From NCBI GenBank assembly GCA_016617785.1, contig JADILM010000003.1, forward strand, positions 2,265,554 through 2,329,553: a DNA stretch of 64,000 bases. Direction: 5' to 3'. The DNA comes from Sporobolomyces roseus. Its lineage: Eukaryota; Basidiomycota; Microbotryomycetes; Sporidiobolales; Sporidiobolaceae. A program made the translations under genes and the position numbers. The notes under the pieces were generated by a model. It worked only from the letters and a program-made list of their open reading frames with translations. It was not told the DNA's origin and did not search any database. Below are positions 23,234 to 34,348 of the stretch, one piece after another (position 1 is the first letter of the stretch; every line of letters begins with the position of its first letter).

Positions 23234-24429
23234 TCAAACGAAAGGAAGGATAACGAACGAAATTCGAGCGCGACCATCCAATTGATCGAAACTTTGAACA
23301 GCCTGCGGCGATTCGAAGGAGTCGAGATCCAAATCAGGCCATCTATCCGTCAATTCTCGCGGTAAATTGTCTCCCCCGTGGAACACGATTCTGTCGATTC
23401 GCATTCCTGGATCTTCACCCATCATGATCGCAAACAAGCGTGAAAAGATTTCCGTTTCTTCTTCACTGTCGTAAAACTCGTCAAGATACAAAGAGTCAAG
23501 ACTCCAGCCCCGACAAGCGAAAAGGTTTCGCAAAACAGCAAGTTCGGATGGAATCGAAAGGTGACGAATGTTGGGGTGTTGAGTGATTGCGGCAGCAGGA
23601 GCGCACTTTCCTCCTTGTCTTGCGCAAGGATAGAGAGACTTGAAAGGTACGGAAGCATGCACTCGACTGCAGCATATGGGAGGCTCGAAGTTAAGTAATC
23701 GAGGTGTCGGAGATTTGGCATGTTGAAAGGAGAGAAGAGCTGCTTGCAAGTCGCCGCAACTTCCGCATTGTTGAACTGATGTCGAGAGTATTCAGTCGGG
23801 TAGAGTTCTAGGGTGAGCCTCCGAAGGTTAGGAAGTCGAACTTGAGCGGGAGCTGGGTCGATCCGCAAATGAAAGGACTGGTCGCACATGGCCTCCTCAA
23901 TGAGCAGCTCCTCAAGGTCTGAGAGTCAAAGACATTAGGTGAGTACAAAGAAGAGCGTGGAAGAAAGAATACACGCACTCGTAAAGCAGTTAAAATCCCT
24001 CATTCAAACCCCCTTGTCAACGCTGCCGTTCAACAACCGCAAATACCGCACTTGACGCCATGTCTCGTCTCGAGTTCTGCCTACTAAGTCGTCAATGTAC
24101 CTCTCGAATGTCAAGTACTTTGGTGTTCTACATCCCGCGTTGATCATGCGTCGTGTCCTCCGCGTTACCTCCTTCGCCAGGCCTTGGTCTGATTTCCACA
24201 CCTCCAACGAGTCCCGCTTCCGATAACAAAACGGTTCCCTCGCGATAGCGTAGATTTCCTCCGTCAACACTTCCTGTGCGGGATACCTCCAAGTTTTGTG
24301 TACGACTGCGAACACCTTGAGGTTTCGGTTTCGTTCTAGGTATCGTTTGCGATCTTTGGAGGGCGAGTCGCTGACGATGGAGAAGATATCGAGGAGAAGC
24401 TCGGGAGGAAGGGAGATGGCGAGAGACAT
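23234..24429 (-). pseudogene. F-box-family gene with a premature stop and a frameshift
   Basis: Starts MSLAISLPPELLLDIFSI, identical for its first 16 residues to the intact copy at 34349. Exon 1 meets a TGA at 24006-24004. The same frame continues as MRDFNCFTN and lines up with TTRMRDIAPF in the intact partner, so the TGA sits where that copy has CGA (Arg). The 62-nt family intron (23980-23919) is preserved and followed by LEELLIEEA. In exon 2 the frame changes by one base near 23600-23630, between LSILAQDKEESA and ITQHPNIRHLSI. The end keeps a shifted tail (QSFDQLDGR) with eleven extra residues. Two independent lesions support pseudogene status; sequencing error could explain the frameshift but hardly both. 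Confidence 0.8.
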
Positions 24430-24782
24430 GTCGAGAATTGTATGATTGAAGGGAGTTTGGGCAGAGTGGGAGAAAGTGGACGAGAGAAAGTGGACGAGGG
24501 AGAGCGAGGACTTGTCGGGATGAGGGGACGACGAGTGAAGTGTCGAAGGTTAAAAGGATAGATATCGGAGGAATCCGAATGGAGAGGATCTGAAAAAAGG
24601 AGACGAAGAGTCAGCGGGTATTGGCTGAAGAGGAGGGAGCGGAATACTCACGGAGTTGCAGCGCGACAAGCAGTATTGGATACGTGCGCTAGAGCTCAAA
24701 TCCTGTTGAGGTCGACCTTGCGAGTGAATTTGGAGGAAGAAAGAGACGAAACTGAACTCGTGCCATCTCCCGTTCAGAAGGT

Positions 24783-24795
24783 CCGCGGTACTCCG
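24783..24795 (-). promoter_or_regulatory. Shared CGG-N4-CCGCGG element
   Basis: On the minus strand reads CGG-AGTA-CCGCGG, preceded by a GTCGTCGTCGTCGCTT run, 354 bp upstream of the pseudogene start at 24429. Same four-base spacer as the mirror copy at 33977-33989. Confidence 0.55.
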
Positions 24796-25112
24796 AAGCG
24801 ACGACGACGACGGCGATCGAAAGTACTAGTGTTGTAGAGCCGTACACGAGAGTCAAAGATGCCGAAACAGCGAAGCGAGATGACGAGACGAAGCGAAGTC
24901 GAGGAAATTGAGGATTCGAAACCCGCTGAAGCTGGCAGCACGATGAAGACGCTGGCTCACAGGAGACCGGAGCGGATTTGCGACAGCTATGAGCCAGGGA
25001 CTAGCGATCAGCTGATCGTCAGAGGCAGCGATAACAGAGGAAAACGAGGCGAACCTTTCGAAATTCTTGCTATCCCCGTCTCGTCTCTCACAAAGCTGTC
25101 CCGTCTCGACAG

Positions 25113-25830
25113 GCGTACGATCCTGAAGTCCTACCCATGCTATTCTCACTGCTGTTCTTCTCTAATACAAGCCTGCAGCTTTCCTTCCTATTGAATCAAG
25201 TTCTTTGTCCGACCTTCCGTCATTCTTGCAGCAGCTTCCTCAATAGTTTGCTCGTAGTATTGGAACTAGATGTTGAGTATTCCGTAGGTGTTGTAGAAGC
25301 CCGTAGAGTCGAGAGAGGTCGAGGGCGAAGGTTTCAAGATGAGATGATTCGATGGGGCCGTAAGGCCGCTGGACTAGCTTGATCCTCCTGCGGAACGACC
25401 TATCGAGCTTCATGTCTTGATCTGGAGGTCAGAGGGGCGAATCAGGAGCAGTCTGAGAGTCGAAGAGGTGGAAGGTAGGAATAGAACGAGAATCGCTTCG
25501 AATTTGGAACTCTCAAGTCTCGCAAATTCACCATCACTCTCTGATCACAACGATTCGAGTAGAGGACAGCAACAGACGTTTCCAGTATCGAAGTTCAGAA
25601 GTAAAGTAAAGAAAGCGAAAGAATTGGCTCAAAAACCGAAACCATATCGAAAGGAGTGGGAACTATTCTTGAAAGCGAGGGCAGTGAAAGGGAGAGAAGA
25701 GGGGGAAGTCAAATTATATAGCAGCAGAAGGAAAGAGGAAAAGGGGGGAATAGAAAGGATCGAAAGGAGTGTGAAAGGGGAACCTTTGAGAAAACTTTTG
25801 AGTGTGAGGAAGAGGAAGAGGAGGAAGTGA
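25113..25830 (+). CDS. Unrecognised coding remnant at the duplication edge
   Basis: Two open stretches look protein-like. The first (25113-25283, after a possible CAG acceptor) reads AYDPEVLPMLFSLLFF and continues hydrophobic. The second (25378-25830, after a possible TAG acceptor) begins LDPPAERPIELHV and ends in a strongly basic tail (KLLSVRKRKRRK). They join in phase if a 94-nt intron starts at GTAGGT (25284), which is tentative. No convincing start codon or first exon was found upstream, where the inverted F-box arm ends at about 24930. One explanation is a gene whose 5' end was cut off by the duplication breakpoint; another is a gene with further exons I did not resolve. I do not recognise the family. 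Confidence 0.3.
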
Positions 25831-25869
25831 GAGCGAAGTAGAGTGGGACTTGATAGAAGCTATGAGAGC

Positions 25870-28800
25870 TTAAGGCATTGGAATTCCGAATTTCTCGGAG
25901 AAATGTTGTTGATAAGCTGGAGGTAGTTGACCCAACAACCTAGGATCTTGTTGTACCCTCGCACTCAATTCTTCGTAAGTCATTTGAGGTTGAGCTGCGG
26001 GTGCTGCGGGGGCGGGTTGAGGGGCGACGGGTTGAGGAGGAGGGGGAGGAGAAGGTTGGGACATGGTAGGAGAGACGGAATGTTGAACGTGAGAGTAAGC
26101 TGAGGGGTGGTAGAGAGGGTGATGTCCATGACCGTAAGGTACTCCATTTGCGGGCATAGGTTGTTGCTGAGCGGAGAACAAAGAGCGACAGTCAGTTTCG
26201 ATTCGACTGTGAACTTTCTCGTATCGACTCACCTTTTGAGCCTTGGCTTTCTTTGGTGCAGGTTGAGCCTTGCCAGTTTGAGCTTTCCTCTTTCCACCGA
26301 TCGCTTGAGGTGGAGGAGCGACAGGAGCGGGAGGAGGAACGAGGATAGGTGGAGGAGGAGGAGGTAATTCGTGAGCGGGAGGAACAGGTCTAGGACGACG
26401 GCCAGGTTGAGCTTGACAGCGAACGCAGTAGAATTGATAAGCGTCGTCAGAGTAGTTGACGGGATGTCGTCCTTCCAAAGCGTCTCGTTGAATGTGACAA
26501 GGTAAATGTTGCCATTCTTCGCATTGTTCACAACAAATCGTTTCGACTCCGTCGTCCTGTGACGTTTGAGCAGCTCTCATCAGCTTCTCCATCTTATGAA
26601 GTGGGTGAGAAGAAGCGGTGAAACTCACGATGTTCCATCCTTGACGACCACAAACTTCGCAATCAGTGTACCAAGGAGGTTCTTCGTTCAAAGGTTGAGC
26701 TAAAGGAGCAGCAGGTTGTTGTTGATAGTATTGAGGAGGAGCGACAGGTAATTGATCTTGAGCGTGCATCATTCCGTCGTCGTGAGGGTTGATTTCCGCT
26801 TCGAATTCGGCGAGTTCTGCTTCTGCTGCCTCCTTTTCGGCTTTCAATTCCGCTCTTCGCTCTTTAGCTCGTTGACGCTACAAGGCACGTTCTCCAGATC
26901 ATCAGTCACCGAACACTGGAGACTCGCGAAAGAGAGAGAAGGGAAAGCGTACCTTGACATCCTCTCGTTTCTTCTTCTCATTCTCCTTCTGAACACGCTT
27001 CTTCTCCGCCTCGATCGCTCTGTTGTACTCTTCCTTCTCCTCCTCATTCATCAACTCGAACGGTAAGACGCCTCCATTCTGTTCCCTCGCTTCTTGCCTC
27101 TCTCGTTCCCTGACCTCTTCCAACATTTTGTTCTCCTCCGCTTCTTCCCTCGCACGTTTCTCGTCCTCCCTCTTCTTCAATCGCTCTTCTCTCGATTCTC
27201 CAGTGACTTGTTTCGAGGAACCGGCGAAGGGAGATGATGATCCGGTTGAATCGTCGAGGGAAGCCATTTGACCACGAGTAACTCGAGTGAATCGTTCAGC
27301 GAGAGCGGCTTCTTCTGCTGCGAGTCGAGCGACAGTGTCCATAGTAGAATCGCGTCCTCCTCCTCGAGTAGTACCTCGTCGTTGAAGTGAAGCGATTTCT
27401 TCATCTCTAGATTTAGCTCGTTCCTGGAAACGAAACGCAAATTGAATCAGGATTGAACAAGAGAGATCGAGAGAGAGGTAGGCCTAGCTTACTTGTAGGA
27501 TCTTTTGGTATTCAGGAATCCAATCCAGAGCATACTGTCTCAAATCCAACTCGTCTTGATCTTGGGAATGTTCGTATCTATCGGCGAATTGTTGCCAATC
27601 CTCGAGAGTGATGCAGACCTACGTCGACGAGTCAACCTTCTATCAGTACTCACTCAAGAAGAGATAGATGAGAGAGAGAAAGTTGTCGACGTACAGCTTC
27701 CCATTCTTTGAAACCAGGAGTATTCTCAGCTCTCCACCTCTCTTCCCAAATCTCTTTTTCCCAACTCGGCATTTCCCTCATACTGTCCCTCTCCTCCGCC
27801 GCTTTCAACCTCTCTTGTTGCTCCCTCCCTTGTTCCGCTTTCTGCCTCTCAGTATCCTCCAACTCGGCATCCAAATCCTCCTCATCCTCCTCCTCTCCAA
27901 TTCTCTCTCCATCTCCAAATTCCCCATCCCCATTCTTGTTGTTCTTCTTCTTCTTGAACCCGGCACCCTCCTCTTCATCCTCTCGTACTTGTCGGAATTC
28001 ACCACTCTTCGGATCCCTCTTCAACTTGAACCTAACCGTACCCGTGATCGTACCTTTCTTACTCTTGTCCCTTGGCCCAGCTCTCAATCCCAACAAACTC
28101 TTGGGTTTCGTGATTGGGTTCGGAGCTTCTGGACAACCGAGAGAGCGAGCTTCGACGAGAGTTGGAATGGGTCGTTGAATCCAAAGTCGATCGTCAGAGA
28201 GGTGGTAGTAGTAGTTTTGGGAAGAGTCGAGTCCGGTGGGATCGAGTCTCTGCTGAAGGAGGGGTCAGATTGAAACGGATCAGAGGGAGAGGGGAAGGAA
28301 GGAGAATAAGAGGCTCACCCAGGCAGATTCTCCGTCGAATTGCAAGTATTTACGGAATTGTCGATCAGGATCAACCATGTGCCATTCACAAACATTGTAA
28401 ATCGCGTCGATCTGTACGGCTCAATGCTTTCCCTATCAGCTCCCTGTCGAGATTGATAAATAGTAAAGAGTCGATAGCGCACCTTTGTTTCGAGTGAAAG
28501 ATCTTTCCATTCAACTGCCCTCTGTTCCTCCCACCATTCCTCCTCTCCCTCCTCCTCTTTGACTCCATTCCCATTCTCCTCCTTTTTCACCTCTTCGAGT
28601 TCATTCTCCAATTTAACCGTTTCCTTTTCTTCTTCCTTATCACCCGCAATAACATCCGCCAATTCACCATTGAACGCATCATCCTCTCCTTCTCTCGTCA
28701 AAGGTGGTTGCACTGCCTCAGTACTGTGCTCCTCCTTGACAAGTTTCCTCCTATATTTCTTTCCCTCTGCCAATCTCAACCTCTCCTCTTCTTCCATAAA

Positions 28801-29583
28801 GATCCCTTTCTTCCTTTCCTCATCAATCTCATCATCTGATGATCCCGCCTCTTTAAGTTTCGCGAGACGTTCAGATTCAATCTCTTGTTCTACTATGTGA
28901 GAGGGTACGCGAATCCATTGATAGAATGGGTTGTCTTGTCTCAAGGTGACTCGACGGTTGTAGGAACGTCTCAAAGCGTTCAACCAATTCGTATGACTGT
29001 TAACTCATTTCGAGAGGAGAGAGGAGAAGATAAAGTGAAGGAAAAAAACAAAAGAGAGGGAAAGTTATTGATAATTAGTTAGGCTCGCTCAAAGTTCGTG
29101 GGATGAAGGAGAAACAGGGAGTGTTTTGCTTACTTTGTGTTTCTATCGTTTGCGAGAGTGTTTAGGAGTTTACCGAGCATGTAAGGGAGGTAAACTTCTT
29201 GTCCGATTCGAGAGGGTAATAAATCTTGTTCCAATTCCTACACACCTCTTGATGGATCAGTTTAGAGTTCACTGATAGTACTAGGTGATCATTGAGCGCG
29301 TAGAGTGAGAGATAGAGAAAGAGGGGGGAACGGGAGGCTTGTTTACTCGTTACTCCTTTCTCCTTCTCTCCTTCTTCCCTACCTCGCTCGATCACCTAGT
29401 AAGACAGAAGGGAATGTGTAGACTCACGTAAACTTGGTGTTTGAAATCCAAGTGATGAGAGTAGAGTCCGACAAAGTGAGAAACTGCTGCGAGTTTATAA
29501 CTAGTTCTCATCACTTGTAACAGTTGTTCATCTGTACGAGTATCTTGTGGAGGTTGTTGAGGTTCGATTGGAAGTGGTTCCAT
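25870..29583 (-). CDS. DDT-WHIM-PHD chromatin-remodelling subunit (Rsf1/Cecr2-like), 962 aa
   Basis: Ten exons: 29583-29428, 29237-29134, 28996-28483, 28411-28319, 28249-27695, 27618-27493, 27423-26953, 26877-26629, 26556-26233 and 26166-25870; all phases agree. The first 90 residues (LAAVSHFVGLYSHHLDF, then ELEQDLLPSRIG) look like a DDT domain. Residues about 259-330 (IDAIYNVCEWHM, then RLDPTGLDSSQNYYYHL) fit WHIM motifs. Long Glu/Lys coiled coils follow. A PHD finger spans 746-803 with Cys4-His-Cys3 spacing (CEVC, CCEQC, LPCH, CVRC). The C-terminus is Pro/Gln-rich. Proteins of this layout pair with ISWI-type ATPases to space or read nucleosomes. Exon 5 has a CAGCAG acceptor allowing one extra Gln. 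The exact orthologue is uncertain. Confidence 0.72.
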
Positions 29584-29742
29584 CCTTGTAGGAGGTTGAG
29601 GTCGAAATGGGGGACAGGAGGGATGGAGAGAGGGAAAAAAGGAGGGAAGGGAGCGACGCCTTTCCATAAAAGGAAATCCCTTTCGACTCTCTCTCACAAA
29701 AAATATCGACACTCTCTCCCTCGAAGTCACAACTATTCAAAG
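29584..29742. promoter_or_regulatory. Compact divergent promoter (159 bp)
   Basis: The start codons of the DDT-PHD gene (29583, minus) and the Tom70 gene (29743, plus) are only 159 bp apart, so both must share this promoter region. It is purine-rich on the plus strand in its middle (GAGAGAGGG, then AAAAAAGG). Confidence 0.6.
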
Positions 29743-32310
29743 ATGGCGTCTACTCCAGCTACTACGACAACAAGTGGATCATCACTATCACAATTCTTTA
29801 CATCTCACCGTCGAGCCCTCTTGATCACTGCAGCAGCCATCACCGTTTCAACTTGTGGTGTCCTTTATTACAACTCTCAAATATCTGGATCTCCTCCTCC
29901 TTCAACAGGTTCACAGAAGAAGAAGAATGGAAAGAAGGGAAAGAAGAGTACGCCTGGATCAACGGGAACTATCGAAGAAGAGCAACAGAAGGATGAGCAA
30001 CTTAAAACGAATGAAAAGAAAGATGATGACGGTTAGTTTAAACACCTTTCGAATGAATCAATCGAGCAGTTCACGGGACAAGGTGTGGGGAGTAAGAGAT
30101 CAAAGTTCAGTTACTAGTGGAGGCAGTGGGAGAGGGGAAAGTTTGGCAAAGGTCTTGCGTCATGGCAATCTTCAACCTACTCTACTGTAAAGAGAGGGAT
30201 CGAAGGAGATAGTCATTATATCAAGGAGCGACATACTTAGTGTATGATCCCCGAGTAGCTGAACTGACGAATCTCTCGTGTGTTAGATCCCCTCAATCTC
30301 TCCTCGACCGATATTTCCCTCATGTCGACCTCTGCACGATCGAAAGCCGCCCTCACCCTCAAAGCACGAGGCAACAAACTCTACTCTTCAAAACAATACG
30401 ATCAAGCAGTCAAACTCTACTCGAAAGCGATCGAATGCGAGGAACAAGCCGTTTTCTATTCGAATCGAGCAGCTTGTACGCCTTTCTCCCTTTTCTCTTA
30501 TCATCGTACGCAACATTCCAGACTGATGAGACGAATGTGAGATGTGTAGGCTACACGAATTTGAACCAGTTGGAGAAAGTCGTCGAGGATTGTTCAAACG
30601 CTTTGAGATTGGATCCTAGTTACATCAAGGCACTCAACCGACGTGCTACTGCTCGTGAACAACTCGGTGGAACAGAGAATCTGTACCTCTCCCTCTGCGG
30701 TGAGCACCGAATCCATTCAAAACCATCAACTCTCCCCGAGAACTGATCGTTTGTTTGTTTTGTTGTTCACAGATTTCACCGCTGCAGCAATCATTGATAA
30801 TTTCTCTACTCAAGCTACTACGGACAGTGTCGAACGAGTCATGAAACAATTGGCGAATGAGAAAGCTTCAGAAATTATGAAGAATCGTGAACCCAAACTA
30901 CCTTCTGGTATGTCATTCTCTTTCTCCCTTCTTTCCCTTTACTCTCTTTCCCTCACTGATTCGAGTGATATGATGTATAGCTACATTCATCGAAGCTTAC
31001 CTACAAGCGTTCCGACCTCAACCTACTCCCGTCCTCCCCTCGAACCCTTCTCAAGGAGATGAAACCTATCTCCTCGCTTCTCAAGCCTTATCCGCCAAAA
31101 ACTTCCCTCACGCCTTCTCACTCTACTCGGAATCGATTTCTCAAGGGATCTCTTCTCCTCAATTGAAAGCTCAAGCGTACAACATGAGAGCTACTTTCAA
31201 ATTCATCATGAGTGATGCGAAGGGTGCTTTGGAGGATTTGGAGGAGGCTACGAGAGTCGATGAGAGGAGTAGTCAAAGTTGGGTCAAGAAGGCGAGCGTG
31301 CATATGGAATTGGGTAAACCGGATGAGGCTATGAGGGACTTCGAGAAAGCTTTGGAAGTAGATCCTAAGAATGCTGATGTGTACGTTCTCTTCCTCTCTG
31401 TCTCTCACATACACTCTCTCCTGAGTTAAAACTGACGAGTGAAGTGATGAGGTTGTAGGTACTACCATCGAGGACAAGTTTATTTCATTACTGGAGAATT
31501 CTCAAAAGCCATGTCCGAATACCGACAATCGACTACTCTCGACCCTACTTTCATTTTCTCTCAAATTCAACTCGCAGTCGCACAATACAAATCTGGTGAA
31601 ACCGAGAAAGCGATGCACATGTTCAGGAAATTGATTCGGGAGAATCAAGGTTCAGCCGAAGTTTATAATTATTATGGAGAGTTGTTGTTGGATCAAGGAA
31701 AGTTTGGGGAAGCTGTCGAAAACTTTGATAAATCTATCGAACTCGCTAAAAACAAGTACGTCGTTTTTCTCTTCTAACTCCCTTTCTCTCTCTTGCTCGT
31801 TCACTCTCGCTGACTTTGTCCGTATCATCGCGTTCTAAGCTCACCTCGTAACGTTTTACCAATGGTGAACAAAGCTTTGGCACTCTTTCAAAACTCTCAA
31901 GATTTCACTTCTGCCGAACAAATCTGTCGAGAAGCCATCACTATCGATCCTCAATGTGATGTAGGAGTAGCTACCCTCGCGCAATTGCTGTTGCAACAGA
32001 ACAAGGTTCATGAAGCGGTGGATATGTTTGAGAAGAGTGCCGAGATGGCGAGGACTGAGGCGGAATTGGTTAATGCTTTGACTTATGAGAATGTGAGTTA
32101 CACTCTCTCTTTATCCTGGATCTATACGACGGCGCTGACGAGAGCATGGTTCGCTTACAGGCTACGAGAGCTCAGTTGGCGTTCTTAAGGGATTACCCTA
32201 CTCACTCTGAAAAGGTACGACGACAAAATCTTTCAAAGTCGACTCAATCGGAGTACTGACTTGATTGGACTCTGCCTGTTGCACAGCTCGGTCTCAACCG
32301 AACAAACTAA
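29743..32310 (+). CDS. TOM70: Mitochondrial import receptor Tom70, 596 aa
   Basis: Nine exons: 29743-30031, 30287-30475, 30550-30699, 30773-30907, 30981-31380, 31459-31755, 31840-32092, 32161-32214 and 32287-32310. An N-terminal membrane segment (about residues 25-43, [19 protein letters not shown]) follows a short Ser/Thr-rich lead; a Lys/Gly-rich linker comes next. TPR repeats then fill the protein: the first block ([34 protein letters not shown]) is the Hsp70/Hsp90-tail-binding TPR type, and a second C-terminal block ([34 protein letters not shown]) binds preproteins. Tom70 sits in the outer mitochondrial membrane and receives chaperone-bound carrier precursors for the TOM pore. Length matches fungal Tom70 (about 600 aa). 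Confidence 0.9.
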
Positions 32311-32590
32311 GATTGAGAATAAAGGAGTGGGAGGAATGTATATAACGAAGGAAGGACGGAAGAAGAGCAGGAACTGAGGAGAGAATAATAACTAGTTTTT
32401 GAATACCTCTTCCTGTTCTCGCTAGCACTTTGAACTGAAACTAAGCAATGGATATGAATCACACACTTCTCACTTGTCTCGCTTACCCGTATACAGCGAA
32501 TCGAGAGTTTGCGAAAGATGACATTTGGAATGCTTCGTTTCCTTTCTCTCTCTCTCTTTCCTCCACTTTCAACTTCTCACTTCTCTCAGC

Positions 32591-33572
32591 ATGGTGAAAC
32601 GTCCCGCCTCTTCCACGGCCGGTTCACCACCACCCACGAACTCTCAACCTAAACCCAAGAAGCCTCGCGCATCCAAACCCAAACCTCCTAAGAAATCGAA
32701 AAAAGATCAATCAGCAGCAGCTCTCTCTACTCCCGCTGGTTCACCTGGTGCATCTAGTCCACCACCTACAGCTGGATCACCACAGAGGGGGAGGAGTATG
32801 AGTGTTGTCAACCAGCAGCAGGAAGGGGAACAGAGTGGGATCAAGGAGAAGAAGAAGGGAAAGAAAGGGAAAGAGAAAGCCAAAGATCAAGATGGAGCGG
32901 AGGAGGAGGATGGGGATGGACAACAACAGCAAGGAGAAGAAGCGGATCAGGATGCAGAGGATGAAGTATTAGTATTCTCGGATGATGAGGTATCGTCTTT
33001 CTTCCTCTCTCATCTCACTGTGATTACGTGCTAATGAGAGAGTGTGGTGAGCTGTACAGTTTGGATCGAATGCGAAAGAGATTGCACAACAAAAAGAAGA
33101 TTTGAGAGTATTGTTGGAACATTTCGATGAGGAACAAATGAGTCGTTATGAACATTACAGAAGATCAGGTTTGAACAAGTCATCAGTACGAAAGGTACGT
33201 CTCAAGCTCTCTCCCTTGAAAGCGAAAGGAGAACTGATGAGGTTGTTTGAGGAGAGGAGAATAGCTCGTGAACCAGGTTTTGGGTCAATCAGTCTCGCCT
33301 TCAATCCTGACCGTAGTGAGAGGATTCGCGAAAGTCTTTGTTGGTGAAATCGTAGAGAAAGGTGCGTTGGCCCTGTAACCTCCCCTTCGTCGTCGGTCGT
33401 CGAACTGACTTGAGATTACTTTTTCGCATATCTAGCTCGTGCGAATTCACCTCATCCTGGACCTTTGACACCGAGTGATTTGAGAGATGCCTACAGAGTA
33501 TATCTGGAGGAACACGAGGGACCCGGAGCGGGAGGGATGGGAGGTGGGAAAAAGAAAATGTTCGTTCGGTAG
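32591..33572 (+). CDS. TAF11: TFIID subunit TAF11, 255 aa
   Basis: Four exons: 32591-32989, 33060-33194, 33265-33361 and 33436-33572; phases agree. The first 133 residues are Pro/Lys-rich then acidic and look disordered. The C-terminal half holds the TAF11 histone fold: EEQMSRYEHYRRSGLNKSSVRK (split by an intron before LVNQVLGQSV), then VVRGFAKVFVGEIVEKAR and LTPSDLREAYRVYLEE. The RYE..RRS..NK..VRK and AKVFVGE motifs are diagnostic. TAF11 pairs with TAF13 inside TFIID and contacts TBP and TFIIA in the nucleus. The single-frame reading across 33265-33361 gives nonsense (RLFEERRIAREP), which supports the splice. The last residues are Gly-rich (GPGAGGMGGG). Confidence 0.9.
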
Positions 33573-33976
33573 AAAGGGCGGGAGAGAACGCTGGAGTAAC
33601 AATGAGAATGGAGGTTTAGTAAGTCTTGTTGTATGTAAGAATTTGAGTCGTGATACATATTTGGGGTAAATACGGTGTCGAGATAGGAGAGGAGATCGGG
33701 AGGGGAGGGGGAAGGATTCGAAAGGTTCGCCTCTCTTTCCTCTCGTTTCACGCTTCCGACGAATAGCTGATCGATGTTTGCTGACTAACAGATATATCAG
33801 ACTCGCATCGATGCTCTTCGAGGAGTGTCTTCGTCGCTCAACGATTCTCGGGCGAATCCTCGATTTCCTCGACTTCGCTTCGTCTCGTCATCTCGCTTCG
33901 CTTTTTCGCCGACTTCGATCTCTCGTGTACGGCTCGGGAACACTAGTACTTTCGATCGCCGTCGTCGTCGTCGCTT

Positions 33977-33989
33977 CGGAGTACCGCGG
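33977..33989 (+). promoter_or_regulatory. Shared CGG-N4-CCGCGG element
   Basis: CGG-AGTA-CCGCGG preceded by GTCGTCGTCGTCGCTT; 360 bp upstream of ATG 34349 (213 bp from the alternative ATG 34202). Mirror of 24783-24795. Confidence 0.55.
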
Positions 33990-34348
33990 ACCTTTTGAAC
34001 GGCAGACGTTCAGTATTCAGATTCGTCTCTTTCTTCCTCCCAGCCACTCGCAAGGTCAATCTCGCCGCACTTCACAAGACAGAATAGAACGGAAACTCTG
34101 TCCAGACGTTGCAGCATCGTGCGTTATCTCCAATCTCTCTGAAAACCAATTCTCGCTGACTGACCGACCCTTTCTCACCCCAGACGCGAAGCAGTTCTAC
34201 CATGCCCACAAGCCCTCGTCTACAACTCTCCACACTTTCTCGCCCTCACGACTTCATGCCCTCACTCGGAGATAATCTCTCATCGTCTACCTCGGTTCTT
34301 TCCCTCACTTCTCCTACCCAATCTCCTCCCGATTCATCCGCTCTCGAC

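Larger units (their letters stand above)
21535..24930 (-). repeat. Left arm of inverted F-box block duplication
   Basis: This arm contains two minus-strand F-box copies and is the mirror of 33850-37285. The upstream region of the inner copy (about 24700-24930) aligns in reverse complement with about 33850-34070 over more than 200 bp at roughly 85% identity by eye. That of the outer copy (about 22960-23125) aligns with about 35689-35830. The gene order is mirrored (outer-inner versus inner-outer), both arms are about 3.4 kb, and all four genes point outward. Confidence 0.7.

Noticed and set aside
30240..30746. 168-codon plus frame overlapping Tom70 exons
   Set aside because: It is an out-of-frame shadow; the spliced TPR reading explains the region.
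33102..33347. Unspliced frame across the TAF11 intron
   Set aside because: It loses the histone-fold sequence; splicing restores LVNQVLGQSV and AKVFVGE.
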